This document shows, piece after piece, positions 37,501-51,174 of a stretch of 64,000 nt of DNA. Below the pieces are notes generated by a model. The model saw nothing but the letters and a program-made list of their open reading frames with translations, was not told where the DNA came from and ran no database searches. Source of the DNA: Chionoecetes opilio (Eukaryota; Arthropoda; Malacostraca; Decapoda; Majidae). The stretch covers positions 201,539-265,538 of the forward strand of contig JACEEZ010020916.1 of assembly GCA_016584305.1 (NCBI GenBank). Reading direction: 5' to 3'. Both the position numbers and the translations under genes were made by a program. Position 1 is the first letter of the stretch, and the number at the start of each line of letters is the position of its first letter.

Positions 37501-39795
37501 GTAAGGCTACGACTGAGGTGAGGTGGAAGGCAGGAAGACGTCGGTAAAAGGACGCGTGGGAAGTGTGGATGTGGAGGAAGGTGGATGGCATGAATGAAGG
37601 ATGAGGCTGAGGAAGACGGGCAACATGTGGACGCGATATAAGAGGGAAGACTAATAGTGGAGCAGTGGAGGGGTGGAAGACTGTATTATAATATATGGAG
37701 ATAGGGGGCCTGAGGAGTTGATTTATTTATTTTCGTGGAGGTGGAAGTAGAGGTAAAGGTTGGCTAGATGTGTGAAAGGTGAGAGGTCATTGCAAGCGAC
37801 TGTATAGGTGAAGCAGAAATGTATGTATGTGTGTGTGTGTGTGGAAGGGTAAAGAAGGACTGTAGGAGGTAATATTAAGGAAGGGAGGAAGGATAAAGAA
37901 GGACTGTATATATATAGGAGGTAATATGAAGGAAGGGAGGAAGGACACTATGATGACAATGATGAATGAAGGTCTCTTGATAGATAATGATGTATAGGTG
38001 AGGCATAGCGGACACACCCACTACATTATAATTGATGATCATGAACCCTTTAATAATAATGTGGTTATAAGCATACCACGCCCTTCGTATCCTCGTAACT
38101 AGCTGGCATATAATACGTAACCAGGCTCCTTGACGCTATCGAACCAAGGCTGACCTTTAGACGATGGATATTGAAGAGGAATACCACGATGATGTATTTC
38201 ACTATTAGTACTTGTCTGCTGATCGCTACTCAAACTCGCTCTTTTGCAAAACGAGCTAATTTATAATAATGTCACGTCACTCGCCCTCTAGCCTGCGTGT
38301 TGGGTACGAGTTTTAGAATGGGTATTATTTTCTGTTTACATATTTTTGCTACTACAGTACTGCCGTGTGTGTTGAGGGGAGGTGGTTGTTGTGAAGTGTA
38401 TGGTGGTGTGTGGTATGACATAATATATGAATTATACGTAATGTAAGTGTGTTGGTTATGGTTATGGAGGAATTAAGGTCGTGGCAGTTCTAAGCGTGCA
38501 GTGTTACATAATGGAATGACAATAGCTGGAATCAATCGATGTGTTACCGATGCCTGCTTCTTCCTTCCGTCACTCATGAGATGAATAAAACATGAAAAGT
38601 AGCTCCAAGGCTCCATTTTCTTTCTCTTCACAGAAATACGAAAGAACTACGCATGACTTGAGAGTAACCTAACGATAATAATACATCATGAAAATGGAAA
38701 AAAAAGTAAGTAGTCAAATATAGTACTGCTCATATGACTTAGTATTGACTCAAGAGTGTACCGAGTGAGGCGGTGATGGAGGGAGGGGGGGGGGGAGCAG
38801 AGGGATTGGTCGAGGGGCGTCATGCAGTAAGTAGCGTGTCCAAAGCATGCTAATCCAGCGATAGACGATACTAAAGTTGAGTCACGTGTATTAGAAGGCC
38901 AATTAAATTACGAGTCCCTTAGGCGGGATCGAGTACGTAGCAGGGGAATTATGAACGAGCATCCTGAGTGTCAAATGGTTGCAGTAAAAAACGAATAAAA
39001 AAGTTAAAAAAACAAGTAAAAAAGTAGTAATAAAAGGTGTCCTGTCTACGTGTCTCAGAGCATCGAACGTCCAGGGCTAAAAAAATGGACGTCTACATCG
39101 CCTTCGTACGTGTGCCTTGGGTGTGCTTGCTCATAGAGGATGCAGGATTATGACCCACACACACGCCACGTAGCTACTCATTTCCAATATAATCCGAGAC
39201 TACAATCAGTGGTGCCACTTTTGATTTTTTTCCCAAGTTCCCATTCCACTTGATTTCAAACACGAAGACCTTAGTAAGAATCTATGCACGAGAAGATATA
39301 GATGCCAGGAAGTATTTATAGTTTCTTAAAAGGTTTATTAGAGAAAAGGAACAATTAAGGTAACGGCTGATGCAGTGAGAAGGAGCAGCATCTACACTTT
39401 TAAGGATACAATATGATAACAAGAGGAAGGAACACGGGATCCACGAGCCTGAATTATTAATCATGTAAATATACAAGTGGATAACAACATAAATACTAAC
39501 GTTGTACAATTATACCTCGAAACAGCCATGATAATTAGCTTTGCGTATATGCATAACATCACGTCACCTCCGCCTTGTTACGATTCTGCAGTTGAAGATC
39601 GTAAAGTGGGGTAAGTTTGATGTCAGATCATGGTAGATTCGCACCTACCACAGACTTAAAAGCCAAGGTGAGCGCCGTAGCAACGTGCAACAGTTAACGT
39701 ATACTCAAGCCTCAAGGCTTGTTTTTACCCTCCAAATAGAAATTTAAAATTGGAAATAAAGGACATGTTCGGTTAAATAGCAAACCTGTATATTT
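37501..39795. other. Gene-poor stretch
   Basis: Contains short 'aaggagggaagga' repeats (37840-37950), a G run (38784-38798) and no recognisable coding sequence or element. Confidence 0.5.

Positions 39796-39800
<5 letters not shown>

Positions 39801-39886
<86 letters not shown>
39801..39886. repeat. (AT)n microsatellite
   Basis: Nearly perfect AT run with one break. Confidence 0.95.
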
Positions 39887-40019
39887 ATAAATATATTGTA
39901 CCTAAACATAACCAACTGCAAAATAATAAGCTTCAATTATACCTTGAAATCGTTCTCCTATGCGGGTCGATACCTCTGTACGTATTTCTTGTCACTCATG
40001 ACGCCACGCACAGCATGAG

Positions 40020-40075
40020 CAGTGGCGTAGCTACGGGGGGAGGGGGACATGTGCCCCCCCCCCATTGGCCATGGT
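40020..40075 (+). mobile_element. Truncated hAT-like terminus
   Basis: Starts CAGTGGCGTAGCTACGG followed by G- and C-rich runs, then loses similarity close to the start of the giant palindrome. Confidence 0.4.
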
Positions 40076-40518
40076 TGCCGTATTCTGAATAATGCTTTAA
40101 TACCCATCACTGATCCAGGTGTCTTATATCACGTTAGGGGAGGTAGCGAGGCCGTGGAGAGCCTGGAGCAAGGGAGTGCGAGGCCTTGGCGAGGGTGGGA
40201 GTGAGGACGAGGTGTAGAAAGAGGTCGAGAAGGGTGCGTCGAGGGGGAGGAAGAGGGAAGGAATGGAAGGACATGAGAGGTCGAGGAGGGAGGGAGGGAG
40301 GGAGGGAGGGGGGGAGGGGAGGGAGGGAGGGCAGGAAGGAAGGAAGGAAGGAAGGAAGGAAGGACATGAGAGGTTGAGGAGAGGGAAGGAAGGACATGAG
40401 AGGTTGAGGAAGGAAGGAAGGAAGGACATGAGAGGTTGAGGAAGGAAGGAAGGAAGGAAGGATCAAAGTTTTATATCAGTAAAAAGAAAGAGAATTGACA
40501 GGGGCATAGACCACTATA

Positions 40519-41356
40519 TACCTGGACTGCGCACGGAATATCGGCCTGTCGCGCAAGGGCCCGAAATCGGAGGGCCGCTCGGATTCATATATATATATAC
40601 GGATCATATAGACTGGTTTATCAGTATATATGATATACTGTAATCTTCGTAAATGTTTGTTCTATAATATTATCAAATAAAAAACAGTAAAACACGCTAA
40701 AGAAATGCCATTACGAGACTATGAAGAAATATGCATGAACTTAATATTCACTTCAACTCTTCGCCATTTAAAACTTTGCGAGTCAACTTTTATCATGAAG
40801 GGTATCAATAGAAGCGCAATTTTATTAGCTTTCCATTGCTATATTTCGTTATCTGATAAATGAATTAGAACCATGCATAAATTAGCGTTAACTAAATAAA
40901 TAAAATCATCAATCGGGTAATCTTCCCGATTGATGAGGTTATTTATTTAGGCAACGCTAATTTATACATGGTACTAATTCATTTATCAGAAAACGAAATG
41001 TATAAGTGAATAAATAACATCATCAATCGGGAAAATTACCCGATTGATGATTTAATTTTTTTATTTAACGCTAATTTATGCATGGTTCTAATTAATTTAT
41101 CAGATAACGAAATACATCAATGGAAAGCTAATAGAATTGCGCTTCTATTGATACCCTTCATGATAAAAATTGACTCGCAAAGTTTTAAATGGCAAAGAGT
41201 TAAGTGAATATTAAGTTCATGCATATTTCTTCATAGTCTCATAATGGCATTTCTTTAGCGTGTTTTACTGTTTTTTATTTGATAATATTATAGAACAAAC
41301 ATTTACGAAGATTACAGTATACCATATATTCTGATAAACCAGTCTATATGATAGTC
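40519..41356. mobile_element. Fold-back element with nested inverted repeats
   Basis: Outer arms about 330 bp (from ACTGGTTTATCAG at 40609 to CTGATAAACCAGT near 41345). The centre holds further hairpins around 'catcaatcgggtaa' / 'ttacccgattgatg'. The element lies between 15-bp direct repeats 'atagaccactatat' (about 40504 and 41357), which suggests a target duplication. A degraded mirror copy lies at about 60550-61430. Confidence 0.65.
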
Positions 41357-41379
41357 CATAGACCACTATATCACTTTGT

Positions 41380-41840
41380 CGGGCGCTCCGCGGGCCCCTA
41401 TGCAGCCCCGCAATTAGAGAGAACTGCAACTCCGAAATGCCAGTGGTCGCTGGCAGTTTTAACTCACAATTTGGTGAAAAGTTGGTCAACTTGAAAGAAA
41501 AATATGGGCTTATTCCACTGCACTTAAAACACAAAAGTATAATTTTAAGAACGATTTTCTTCTATATGTATATTGTATAGAAGCCTGATTCTGTAAAACA
41601 TGTATTTAACCAAATAACCAAGTAGGTTATAGTTGAGGAGGCGAGGTAAATGTTACTCTATGATATTATACAGTCAATAACGTATGTTTAGAAGTTATCT
41701 ATACCTAGGCAGTCATATGTTCCTGTTATTATTGTGTATCAATCAGATAGAAAGCCTGGAAGTGCAATGAGTCGACGCGTGGAGTAACATGTTTTGATTC
41801 AATCTCCCCGCCACAATCTCCCCGCCACCACTCCCCGCCG
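41380..41840. other. Unique sequence inside the left arm
   Basis: No gene recognised; ends in a C-rich 'ctccccgcca' tandem where sequence quality drops. Confidence 0.4.
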
Positions 41841-43379
41841 CGGCGTGTCGCCCCCCCACAATTAAAACCCCAAACTTTGTCGCAGCAACAAGCCATTTGG
41901 GCATTCTTTATTTTTCGTTTTTCCGGGGGGCATTCCCTTAAATTGTTTTTTTGGACAAGCTTTTTTGCCAGACCAGCAGTACTGTCTTAAAAAACATTTG
42001 TGAACCCCCCGCCCAAATTTTACATCCCCAAAAACCCCCATGTAAAAAAAATTTTTTAGCTTTGCCCCGAGGCGATTTAATTTGCATTAAATTGCTATTT
42101 TTAGAACGTTCATCTAATGCATGTCATGCTACACTTCCTAGAACAACAGAAGGGGTTTTCTTTTTTTACCCGATGGGGTTTCCCTCAATATTTTTTCGCA
42201 AAAATTGAATTTATAAAAATATTAGCCCGCGGAAAAAAAAAACACATTAGACCAACCTTTTGATTTAAAAACCTGCCAGCGACCATGGCTTTTTCCTGGG
42301 TTTTTCAGTTCTCTCCCAATTTCCCAAAACATTGCCCGCGTGAACAGCCCGGGTATACAGTGGTTTTATGACAGGGGGTTAAATCCCCTTCTTGTGCTCT
42401 CCATTCTTACCCAATCACTGTCCCCTTTTGACCCCGCCACCAAATTTCCGCAAAAAAGATTAAAGTGTTACTAAAATAGTTTTGCCCTCCGTGTTTAAAA
42501 GGGTTTCCAAGATTGCCCTAGCGGAGACTGGAGGTAAGACCCACACGTGAAAATAAATTGACTACGGCGGGGGGAGCCTGGAGTTGGTTTGTGAAGGGGG
42601 GGAAGCGAAAGCGTTTTAACTCCAACCCCCAAACCCTTTTTCGGGGGATTCAAAAAAAAAGATCTTTAAATATTGGGGGGGTCCCTGTTTGAGGGAAATC
42701 TTGGAAAAAGAAAGGTTGGAGACGTGTTTGGGCCAAGGCAGAAAAAAAATAAAAGGGTTATGGAAAGGGCCCGCCAAGGACCCCAAAGATTTTGTTGGGG
42801 GGCTGCCTGAAAGTCCTTTGGGCACTGTGGCGACAGCTGACCAAGGAAGAAAACCCCAAAAGCGGAAAATTTGTTTGACTAGGAATTTCTATGCCAAAAA
42901 GGGGGAAACAACGAAGCCCCAAAAACAAAATATGAAGAGAAAATCAAAACCATAAAAGAAAATAAAACCCTAGTAAAACTGAAAAAAAAAGGTTTTGTAG
43001 AAGTAATGGGAAACAATAGACCACGTTTCCCGGGTAAGGGAAAAAAAGAAAAGTCAAGGGGGGGCCCCAAAGGAAAACCCCGGGGGGGAAGGGAAAACCC
43101 CCTTTTGAAAAAAGAAAAAAACCCGTTGGGGAAAAAGGGAGGGGGCCCAAAGGAAAGGCCCCCCGGCACCCTGCCCAAAAAAGCTTTTCCATTAAAATAA
43201 AAAGGAAGCCGGGCCCCAGGACCCCCCAAGGGGGGGGGCCGGGGCCCGGGGGGAAAGGGGGGCCTTAAAGGGCCTGGGGGGGGGGGGGGAAAGGGACCCC
43301 CCGGCGGGGCCCCCCTGCAAAACCCCCCCCCCTCCGGGACTGGACGGGGGGTTCCCCCGACAAGGGGAAACCCGGGCCT

Positions 43380-43730
43380 AAAAGGCCAAGCCGCTCCCCC
43401 CGGGCATCGAGGGGGGCGGGGTGCACTAGCAGCAAAACCCCCCCAAAGCAAGAAGGCCCCCGTCGCCCAGGACAGGAAGGCCAAGGCTCTGCCCGCCGTT
43501 CCCAAAGGGGGCGGTGTAAACGAGCGGGTAGAAGCCCGCATAGCAAAAAGGCCGCTCCCCACAGGCCCAAAAGGCCCAAAGGGGCCTCTGCCCCCCGCCC
43601 ACCGGGGCCCGGCGGTGGGCACGAAACCCGCGAAGCCCCCATAGCGAAGGCCGCGCCCGCCACGGGAAACGGGAAGGCCAAGGCGCTGCCCGCCTTTTAC
43701 CGAGGCGGCGGTGTGCTCCCGGGAAAAGGC
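43380..43730. repeat. GC-rich tandem repeat, left-arm copy
   Basis: About four units of roughly 95 bp carrying 'aggcggcggtgtgc' and 'caggaaggccaaggc'. The right-arm counterpart (59140-59500) is clearer. Long frames here depend on indel errors. Confidence 0.6.
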
Positions 43731-44929
43731 CGCGGCCGCAAAAAGGGCCCGGCGCCGCCCCCGGGGGCCAAAAAAAGGGGCCAGCGCCCCAAAAAAAGCG
43801 TTTTTGAGGAAAGTGTGCGAGACTCGGGGCGGGTTTGGAAAAAGGGGTTGGAGGTGAAAGGGGCCGGGGCGCCCCCCCTCGGCGCTCCCCATGGGTGGGG
43901 GGGGCCTTTACCCCGGCGCCACGCTGAGAAAAATAAAAAAGGAGGGGGGTTTCCCCGGGTTTTTTCGGGGGAAGGTGCCGCCGCCGCGGGACGCCGTAAC
44001 CGCCACCTTCACGGGGGCGGGGCCCCTTCCCGGCAGGTTAAACGGGGCCGTGGGGGGCATGCCTCAAGGCGTTGTTTCACGAGGGGGGGAAGGGGTGGGG
44101 GCGCAGGTGGAAAGTGGCGCCACATAAAGGGGCGCCACGTGATAGGCCAGGGGCGGGGGGGGCCAAAAAAAATTCCAAAGGGGCCCCTTCCAAAAGGGTT
44201 TTTTTTCCCCAATGGGTGACGGTCCCGCCTCGCGAGGCCCACCCTCCCGCAGCTTTTGGGGGGCCGGCTGGGAGGGTCCGGGGGGGCCAATTTCCCGGGG
44301 GGGGGCCATGGCACTTTTTTGGCCCCCGGGGCCCAAGGCCAAAACTCCCGCGCAGCTCCCCAAACCCCACCCCCCTAAAAAACCAACCACCGCCCCAAAC
44401 CCCACTGTCCAACCACTTTTTCCCAACCCCCCAATCGTCTCAATCCTGTTTCAAACCCCCACCCGCCCCTAAACCCCTTTTTCAACCCAAACCCCCCTAA
44501 ACCAATATCTCTTCCCCCGCAGCCCCAAAACCCAACACCAACCCAAAATTACCTTCACACTACTGCCCCATAAACCACCCGCACCATCTTTTCCCCCCCT
44601 CCCCCCAAACCCCAACCAACCCCCCCTCAACCACCCCCAAAATTTTTCCCCCCCCCATTACTGTTAAAAAGCCCACCCAAGTCGCCGTCCCCCCCCCGGG
44701 CCCTCAACGCCGAGGACCTTCCTTCCCTCAGTGGGCCCAAAACCCCAACCCCGGGCCCCCACCCCACTCCTGCCCGCAACACCCAACCCCTCCCCCCCGG
44801 GGCAACCCCCGCCCCTCCCCCCCGCAACAACGAACAGTCTTCCCCCAACACCACCACCACCCCCCCCGCCCCTTTCCCCGGCCCACTACAAGACCCACCA
44901 ATTCCCTCCTCCTGCCCCAAAGCACCGCC

Positions 44930-45420
44930 CGAATACCGCCCACCCAGCAACTATCCTCCCCCCCCTTTACCATAACTATCCCCCCCGCCCCCTACCGTAA
45001 CAAACCCCTTCCGCCTCCCTATCGGCCCTTTCCCCCCCATCTTTGATACCACCCCCCCCCATTCCCATAACTATCCTCCCCCCATTACCATAACTATCCT
45101 CCCCCCCCCTTACCGTAACTATCCTTCCCCGCTACTTCAAGACAAATTACGCCCTCGTGACAAATCCACCCCCCCTTTTTCCCGTAACTATCCTCCCCCC
45201 CACTACCCAATTTATACGCCTCGTGACTATCCCCCCGCCCCTACCGAACAAAAATTTTCTGCCTCCTATCAAGACTATTACGCCCATCGGGGCTACCCCA
45301 CCCGCCCACTACCACAACTATTCCCCCCCACTACCAAAAATATTACGCCCCGTGACTGCCCCTCCCGCCCACTACCAAACTATTCCCCCCACCACCAAAA
45401 CTTTTAAACGCCCCCCCTTT
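44930..45420. repeat. C-rich minisatellite, left-arm copy
   Basis: Degenerate units 'taccgtaactatcctccccc'; mirrored by 'gggcgggaggatagttacgg'-type units at 57560-57990. Confidence 0.7.
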
Positions 45421-45799
45421 GCTTTTCAAAACCACCCAAAAAAACCACAACCCCCAACCGCCCACCACCGCCCCCCGCAGAACCGCCCCCCCCACCCAGC
45501 CCCCCAAACCCCCCCTTGAGGCGCCCCTTAAAACCCCAAAAAAACTGACCAAAAATTGTAGGGTCAGGTCAACTATCTAACCCGGATCACGTGACTTCCT
45601 TCCCGTAAATTTAAATTGTAAAAAAATAATGAAATTCTTTTTAGGGGAATTTGTTTGTGTGTTCAGTTATTAAGAAAAAAAACTAGGGGGAAATTTTTGT
45701 AGCATTTACAAATGATTTTAATCTGAACTGAAAACCCCGCAAATATTGTCATCATTGCCCACGAAGCTGTTTTTCCCTCCCAACTCTGTTTTTCAAAAA

Positions 45800-48700
45800 A
45801 TTCTAAAAAAACCTTTTAAAAAAGTATAAAAAAATTTTATATAAAAACGTTTTAAAAAAATGTTTTAAAAAAAATGTATATAAAAACTTTTAAAAATGTA
45901 TATAAAAACGTATATAAAAATTTTTAAATAAAATTTATAAAAAAACGTATTTTAAAAACGTATAAAAAATGTATATAAAAATGTAATAAAAAGGGTATAA
46001 AAAAACGTATATAAAAAAACAATATAAAAATGTATAAAAAAAATGTATATAAAAATGTGTAAAAAAATGTATTTAAAAATTATCTAAAAATGTATAAAAA
46101 AAACTTATATAAAATTGTATAAAAAAAATTATAAAAAAATGTATTTTAAAAATGTATATAAAAATTTAAAAAAAATTTATATAAAAACGTTTTTAAAAAA
46201 TTTTTATAAAAATTTTTAAAAAATTTATAAAAAAATTTGTATATAAAAACTTATAAAAAAATGTAATAAAAAACGTATAAAAAACGATTTAAAAATGGGT
46301 ATAAAAAAAATGTATAAAAAAAGTATATAAAAACGTAAAAAAAGGAATCAAAAAAAATGTATAAAAAAAATTTTGGGTTTTAAAAAAACCCGTATAAAAA
46401 AATGTATATAAAAAATGATAAAAAAACGTTTTTAAAAAATGAAATAAAAAAAATGTATAAAAAAATTTATAAAAACGTATATAAAAAGGTTATAAAAATG
46501 TATCTAATGTATAAAAAAAATGTTATAAAAATGTATAAAAAAAAAATGTATATAAAAACGTTTAAAAATGAAATAAAAAAACGTATTTAAAAAAGAAAAT
46601 ATAAAAGGTATATAAAAATGAAATAAAAAAATGAAATTTTAAAAATGTATATAAAAATGTTTAAAAATTATAAAAAAATTTTTTAAAAAAATTATAAAAA
46701 ATGTATAAAAAAATGTATAAAAATGTATATAAAAATGTATAAAAAAACGTATAAAAAAATGTAAAATAAAAATTTTAAAAAAAAATTATATAAAAATGTA
46801 TAAAAAAATGAAATATAAAAACGAAATTTTAAAAACGTAATAAAAACGAAATATAAAAAGGTATATAAAAAGAAATAAAAAAAACGTATAAAAAAGGAAA
46901 TATAAAAATGTATAAAAAAATGTAATAAAAATGTATTTTAAAAAACGTTTTAAAAACTATATAAAATGTATATAAAAACGTATAAAAAACGTATATACAA
47001 ACGTATTTAAAAATGTATAAAAAAATGTAAAAAAAAAAGGTATAAAAAAATGTCTAAAAAAATTTAAATAAAAAAACGTATAAAAAAAAATTATAAAAAA
47101 ACGTTTTAAAAATGTATATAAAAACGTTTTAAAAAATGTATAAAAAAACGTATTAAAAACTTATTAAACATGTTTTAAAAAATTATAAAAAAACGAAATA
47201 TAAAAATGTATATAAAAATTTTATAAAAAACGTTAAAAAAAATGTATAAAAAAAAACGTACATAAAAACGTATTGAAAAATGTATAAAAAACTTATATAA
47301 AATGTATATAAAAACTATAAAAAAAAAAGGGTTTTTAAAATATATAAAAATGTATAAAAAAACGTATTAAAAACGATTTAAAAATTGATAAAAAATTATA
47401 TAAAAACGTATATAAAAATGTATATAAAAACGTATATCCAAACGTATTAAAAAATGTATTAAAAACGAAACTAAAAACGTATATAAAAAAGTAATAAAAA
47501 TGTATAAAAAACGTTTTTAAAAAATGTATAAAAATGTATAAAAAAACTAAAAAAAACCCGTATATAAAAACGTATAAAAAAAATGTATATAAAATGTAAA
47601 TAAAAAACGTATTAAAAACTTTATAAAAAATGTATATAAAATTTGGTTATAAAATGTATAAAAAAACATATATAAAACGTATAAAAAAAATGTATAAAAA
47701 AAAGGTATAAAAAAAATGTTTTTAAAAATGTATATAAAAAAGGTTAAAAAACTTATAAAAAAATGTATATAAAAATGTTGTAAAAATGTATAAAAAATGT
47801 ATATAAAAATGTATATAAAAATTTTAAAAATAAAAGTTTTTAAAAATTTATAAAAAAATGTAAAAAAAATGTATATAAAAACGTTATAAAATGTAAAATA
47901 AAAACGTTATAAAAACGTATTAAAATCGTATCAAAAAAATGTTAAAAAAAATTTTTATAAAAAAACCGTTATAAAAAAGTATAAAAAAAATGTATAAAAA
48001 AAATGTATAAAAAAACGTATATAAAAATGTATAAAAAAATGTATATAAAAACGTTTTTAAAAATGTATATAAAAATGATATAAAAGGGAAAAATAAAAAC
48101 GTATAAAAAATGTATAAAAAAATGTATAAAAAAATGTATAAAATGTTATATAAAAATGTATAAAAAAGGTATAAAAAAAATGTAAAAAAAACGTATTAAA
48201 AATGTTATAAAAACGTATTTAAAAAGTAATAAAAAGTATATAAAAAGTTAAAAAAATGTATAAAAAAAAAATTTATAAAAAAAATGTAAATAAAAAATGT
48301 ATAACAAGATAAAAAATTTTTTAAAAATGTATTAAAAATGTAAAATAAAAATGTATATAAATGTAAAAAAAAAAAAAAATGAAAAATATAAAAACTATAT
48401 AAAAATGTTTTAAAAAAATGTATATAAAAATGTTATAAAAATGTTTTAAAAAAATGTATATAAAAACGTATAAAAACGTAAAAATAAAAATGTATATAAA
48501 AATGTAAAAAAAACTATATGAAAATGAAATTAAAAGGTATAAAAAAATGTATAAAAAAAGGTATATAAAAACGTATATAAAATGTAAAAAAAATGTAAAA
48601 AAAAAATGTATAAAAAAACGTATAAAAAAACGTATATACAAACGTTTTTTAAAAAAGTATAAAAAAATTTGTATAAAAAAAAGGGTATAAAAAAATGTAT

Positions 48701-51045
48701 ATAAAACCCGTTTTTTAAAAAATGGGGGTTAAAAAATGTATATAAAAATGTATATAAAAACGTATAAAAAAATGTATAAAAAAAACGTATTTAAAAATGT
48801 TTTAAAAAAACCGTATTTAAAAATGTATTAAAACGATATAAAAAGGGTCCAAAAAAAGGGAAATATAAAAATGTTTTAAAAAAAAAGGGTTATAAAAAGT
48901 ATATAAAAACGTAAAAAAAAACGTTTTGGGAAAAAGGGTATAAAAAAACGTAATAAAAATGTATAAAAAAAAAAAACGTATATAAAAACGTTTTTTAAAA
49001 ATTTGTATTAAAAATGTATATAAAAACGTATATAAAAACGTTTTTAAAAATTTTTTGATATAAAATTACATAAAAACGTATATAAAAATGTTATAAAAAC
49101 TATATACAAAGGGATATAAAATGTATATAAAACGTACATAAAAACGTTTTTTAAAAAAGGGTATATAAAAATGTATATAAAAATGTATAAAAAAAAATGT
49201 ATAAAAAAAAACCGTATATAAAAATGTATATAAAAATGAAATATAAAAACGTATATAAAAACGTATTTAAAATGAAATATAAATGTAAAAAATAAAAACG
49301 TATATAAAAACAAAAAATTTATTTTAAAAAAGGGTATAAAAAAAACGTTTTTAAAAAATTGTTTTTAAATAATGTATATAAAAAGGGTATAAAAAAACAT
49401 ATAAAAAATGTATATAAAAACGTATAAAAAAATGTATAAAAAAACTTTAAAAAAAAATTTATATAAAACGTACATAAAACTTTTTAAAAAATGTTAAAAA
49501 AAGGGAAATATAAAAATGTATAAAAAATGTATATAAAACAAATATAAAAATGTAATAAAAATGAAATAAAAAAATGTAATAAAAATTTAAAATAAAAATG
49601 TATATAAAAAACGTATATAAAAAGGGTATATAAAAATGAAATAAAAAAAAATGTTTTATATAAAAACGTATATAAAAAATGTTTTAAAAAAATGTTATAA
49701 AATGTTAAAAAAAAATTTATAAAAAAACGTATATAAAAATATATTAAAAATTTTATAAAAATTAATTAAAAACGTATAAAAAAAACGTATATACAAACGT
49801 TTTTAAAAAATGATAAAAAATGTATAAAAAAATGTAAAATAAAAATGTATATAAAAACTTTTTTTTAAAAAAGGTGTATAAAAATTTTATAAAATTTTTT
49901 TAAATAAAAAAACGTATAAAAAAATGTATAAAAAAAACGTATTTAAAAATGTATATAAAAACGTTTTTAAAAAATGTATATAAAAACGTAAAAAACGTAA
50001 TAAAAAGTATATAAAAATTTTAATTTTTAAAAACCCCGTATAAAAAAATGTATAAAAAAACGTCCCAAAAACGTATTGAAAAATGTATAAAAAAACGTAT
50101 ATAAAATGTTTTAAAAAAAGGGATTAAAAACGTTTTTTAAAATTTTATAAAAAAATGTATAAAAAAACGTATATAAAAGGGTTTTTAAAAATTTATATAA
50201 AATGTACAAAAAAAAACGTATTTTAAAAATGAAATAAAAAAACTTATATACAAACGTATATAAAAATGTATAAAAAAAGAAACAAAAAACGAAATTTTAA
50301 AAATGTTAAAAAAAATGAAATATAAAATTAATAAAAATGATAAAAAAAAAGTATAAAAAAATGTATAAAAAAAATTTAAATAAAAACGTATAAAAAAGGG
50401 ATTTAAAAATGTATAAAGAAATTTTAAAAAATAAAAACGTAAAAAAAAACAAAAAAAATTTTATAAAAAAATGTATATAAAAACGTTTTAAAAATGTATT
50501 TAATAATGTATTTTAAAAATTTAAATTAAAAAAACATATAAAAAAAGGGTTTTAAAAAAACTATATAAAAATGTTTTTAAAAACTTATAAAAAAATGTAT
50601 AAAAAAACGTCAAAAAAACTTTTTAAAAAAATGTTATAGAAATTAAAAAAAAATTATAAAAAAGGGTTATAAAAACGTAAAAAAAATGTATAAAAAAATG
50701 TATTTTAAAAACGAAATTAAAAATGTATATAAAATGTATATAAAAATGAAATAAAAAAAAGTAAAAAAAAATGTATAAAAAATGAAATAAAAAAAAGGGG
50801 TATAAAAAAATTTAAAAAAAAAATTTGTTATAAAAATGTATATAAAAATGTTATAAAAACTTTTTTTAAAAAACGTATATAAAAATTTAATTTTAAAAAC
50901 GTTTTATAAAAATGTATAAAAAATAAAATAAAAAAATGTATAAAAAAACCCTATATAAAATTTTATTTTAAAAAATGTATAAAAAAAGGGTTTTAAAAAC
51001 ATATATAAAAACGTAATAAAAATTTATATAAAAAGGGTATATAAA
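45800..51045 (+). repeat. AT-rich satellite, A-rich strand up
   Basis: Over 5 kb of degenerate units close to 'gtatataaaaatgtataaaa' (basic period about 11-12 bases, A runs on the plus strand). Confidence 0.9.
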
Positions 51046-51174
51046 AACTTTGACCCCAGCCACCTGTAAATCACGGGGGGAAGGTTGTTATTATCCTAAG
51101 GGGGAGGCCCCCTCACCTTGGGATAAATAACAACCTTCCCCCCCGCTGTTTTTTTACAGGTGGCGGGGGTAAAG

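Larger units (their letters stand above)
40085..51107 (+). repeat. Left arm of a giant inverted repeat
   Basis: In order from the outside: 'aggggaggtagcgaggcc', a (GGAAG)n tract, 'agaattgacaggggcat', a fold-back element, a GC-rich tandem, a C-rich tandem and an AT-rich satellite. The right arm has the same landmarks reversed and complemented. Clean to about 41840, then full of homopolymer-type errors. Confidence 0.85.

Noticed and set aside
42879..43892. 337-codon frame, longest in the window
   Set aside because: Lies in error-stretched GC-rich sequence; composition is Pro/Gly/Phe runs from homopolymers and the mirror copy does not keep the frame.
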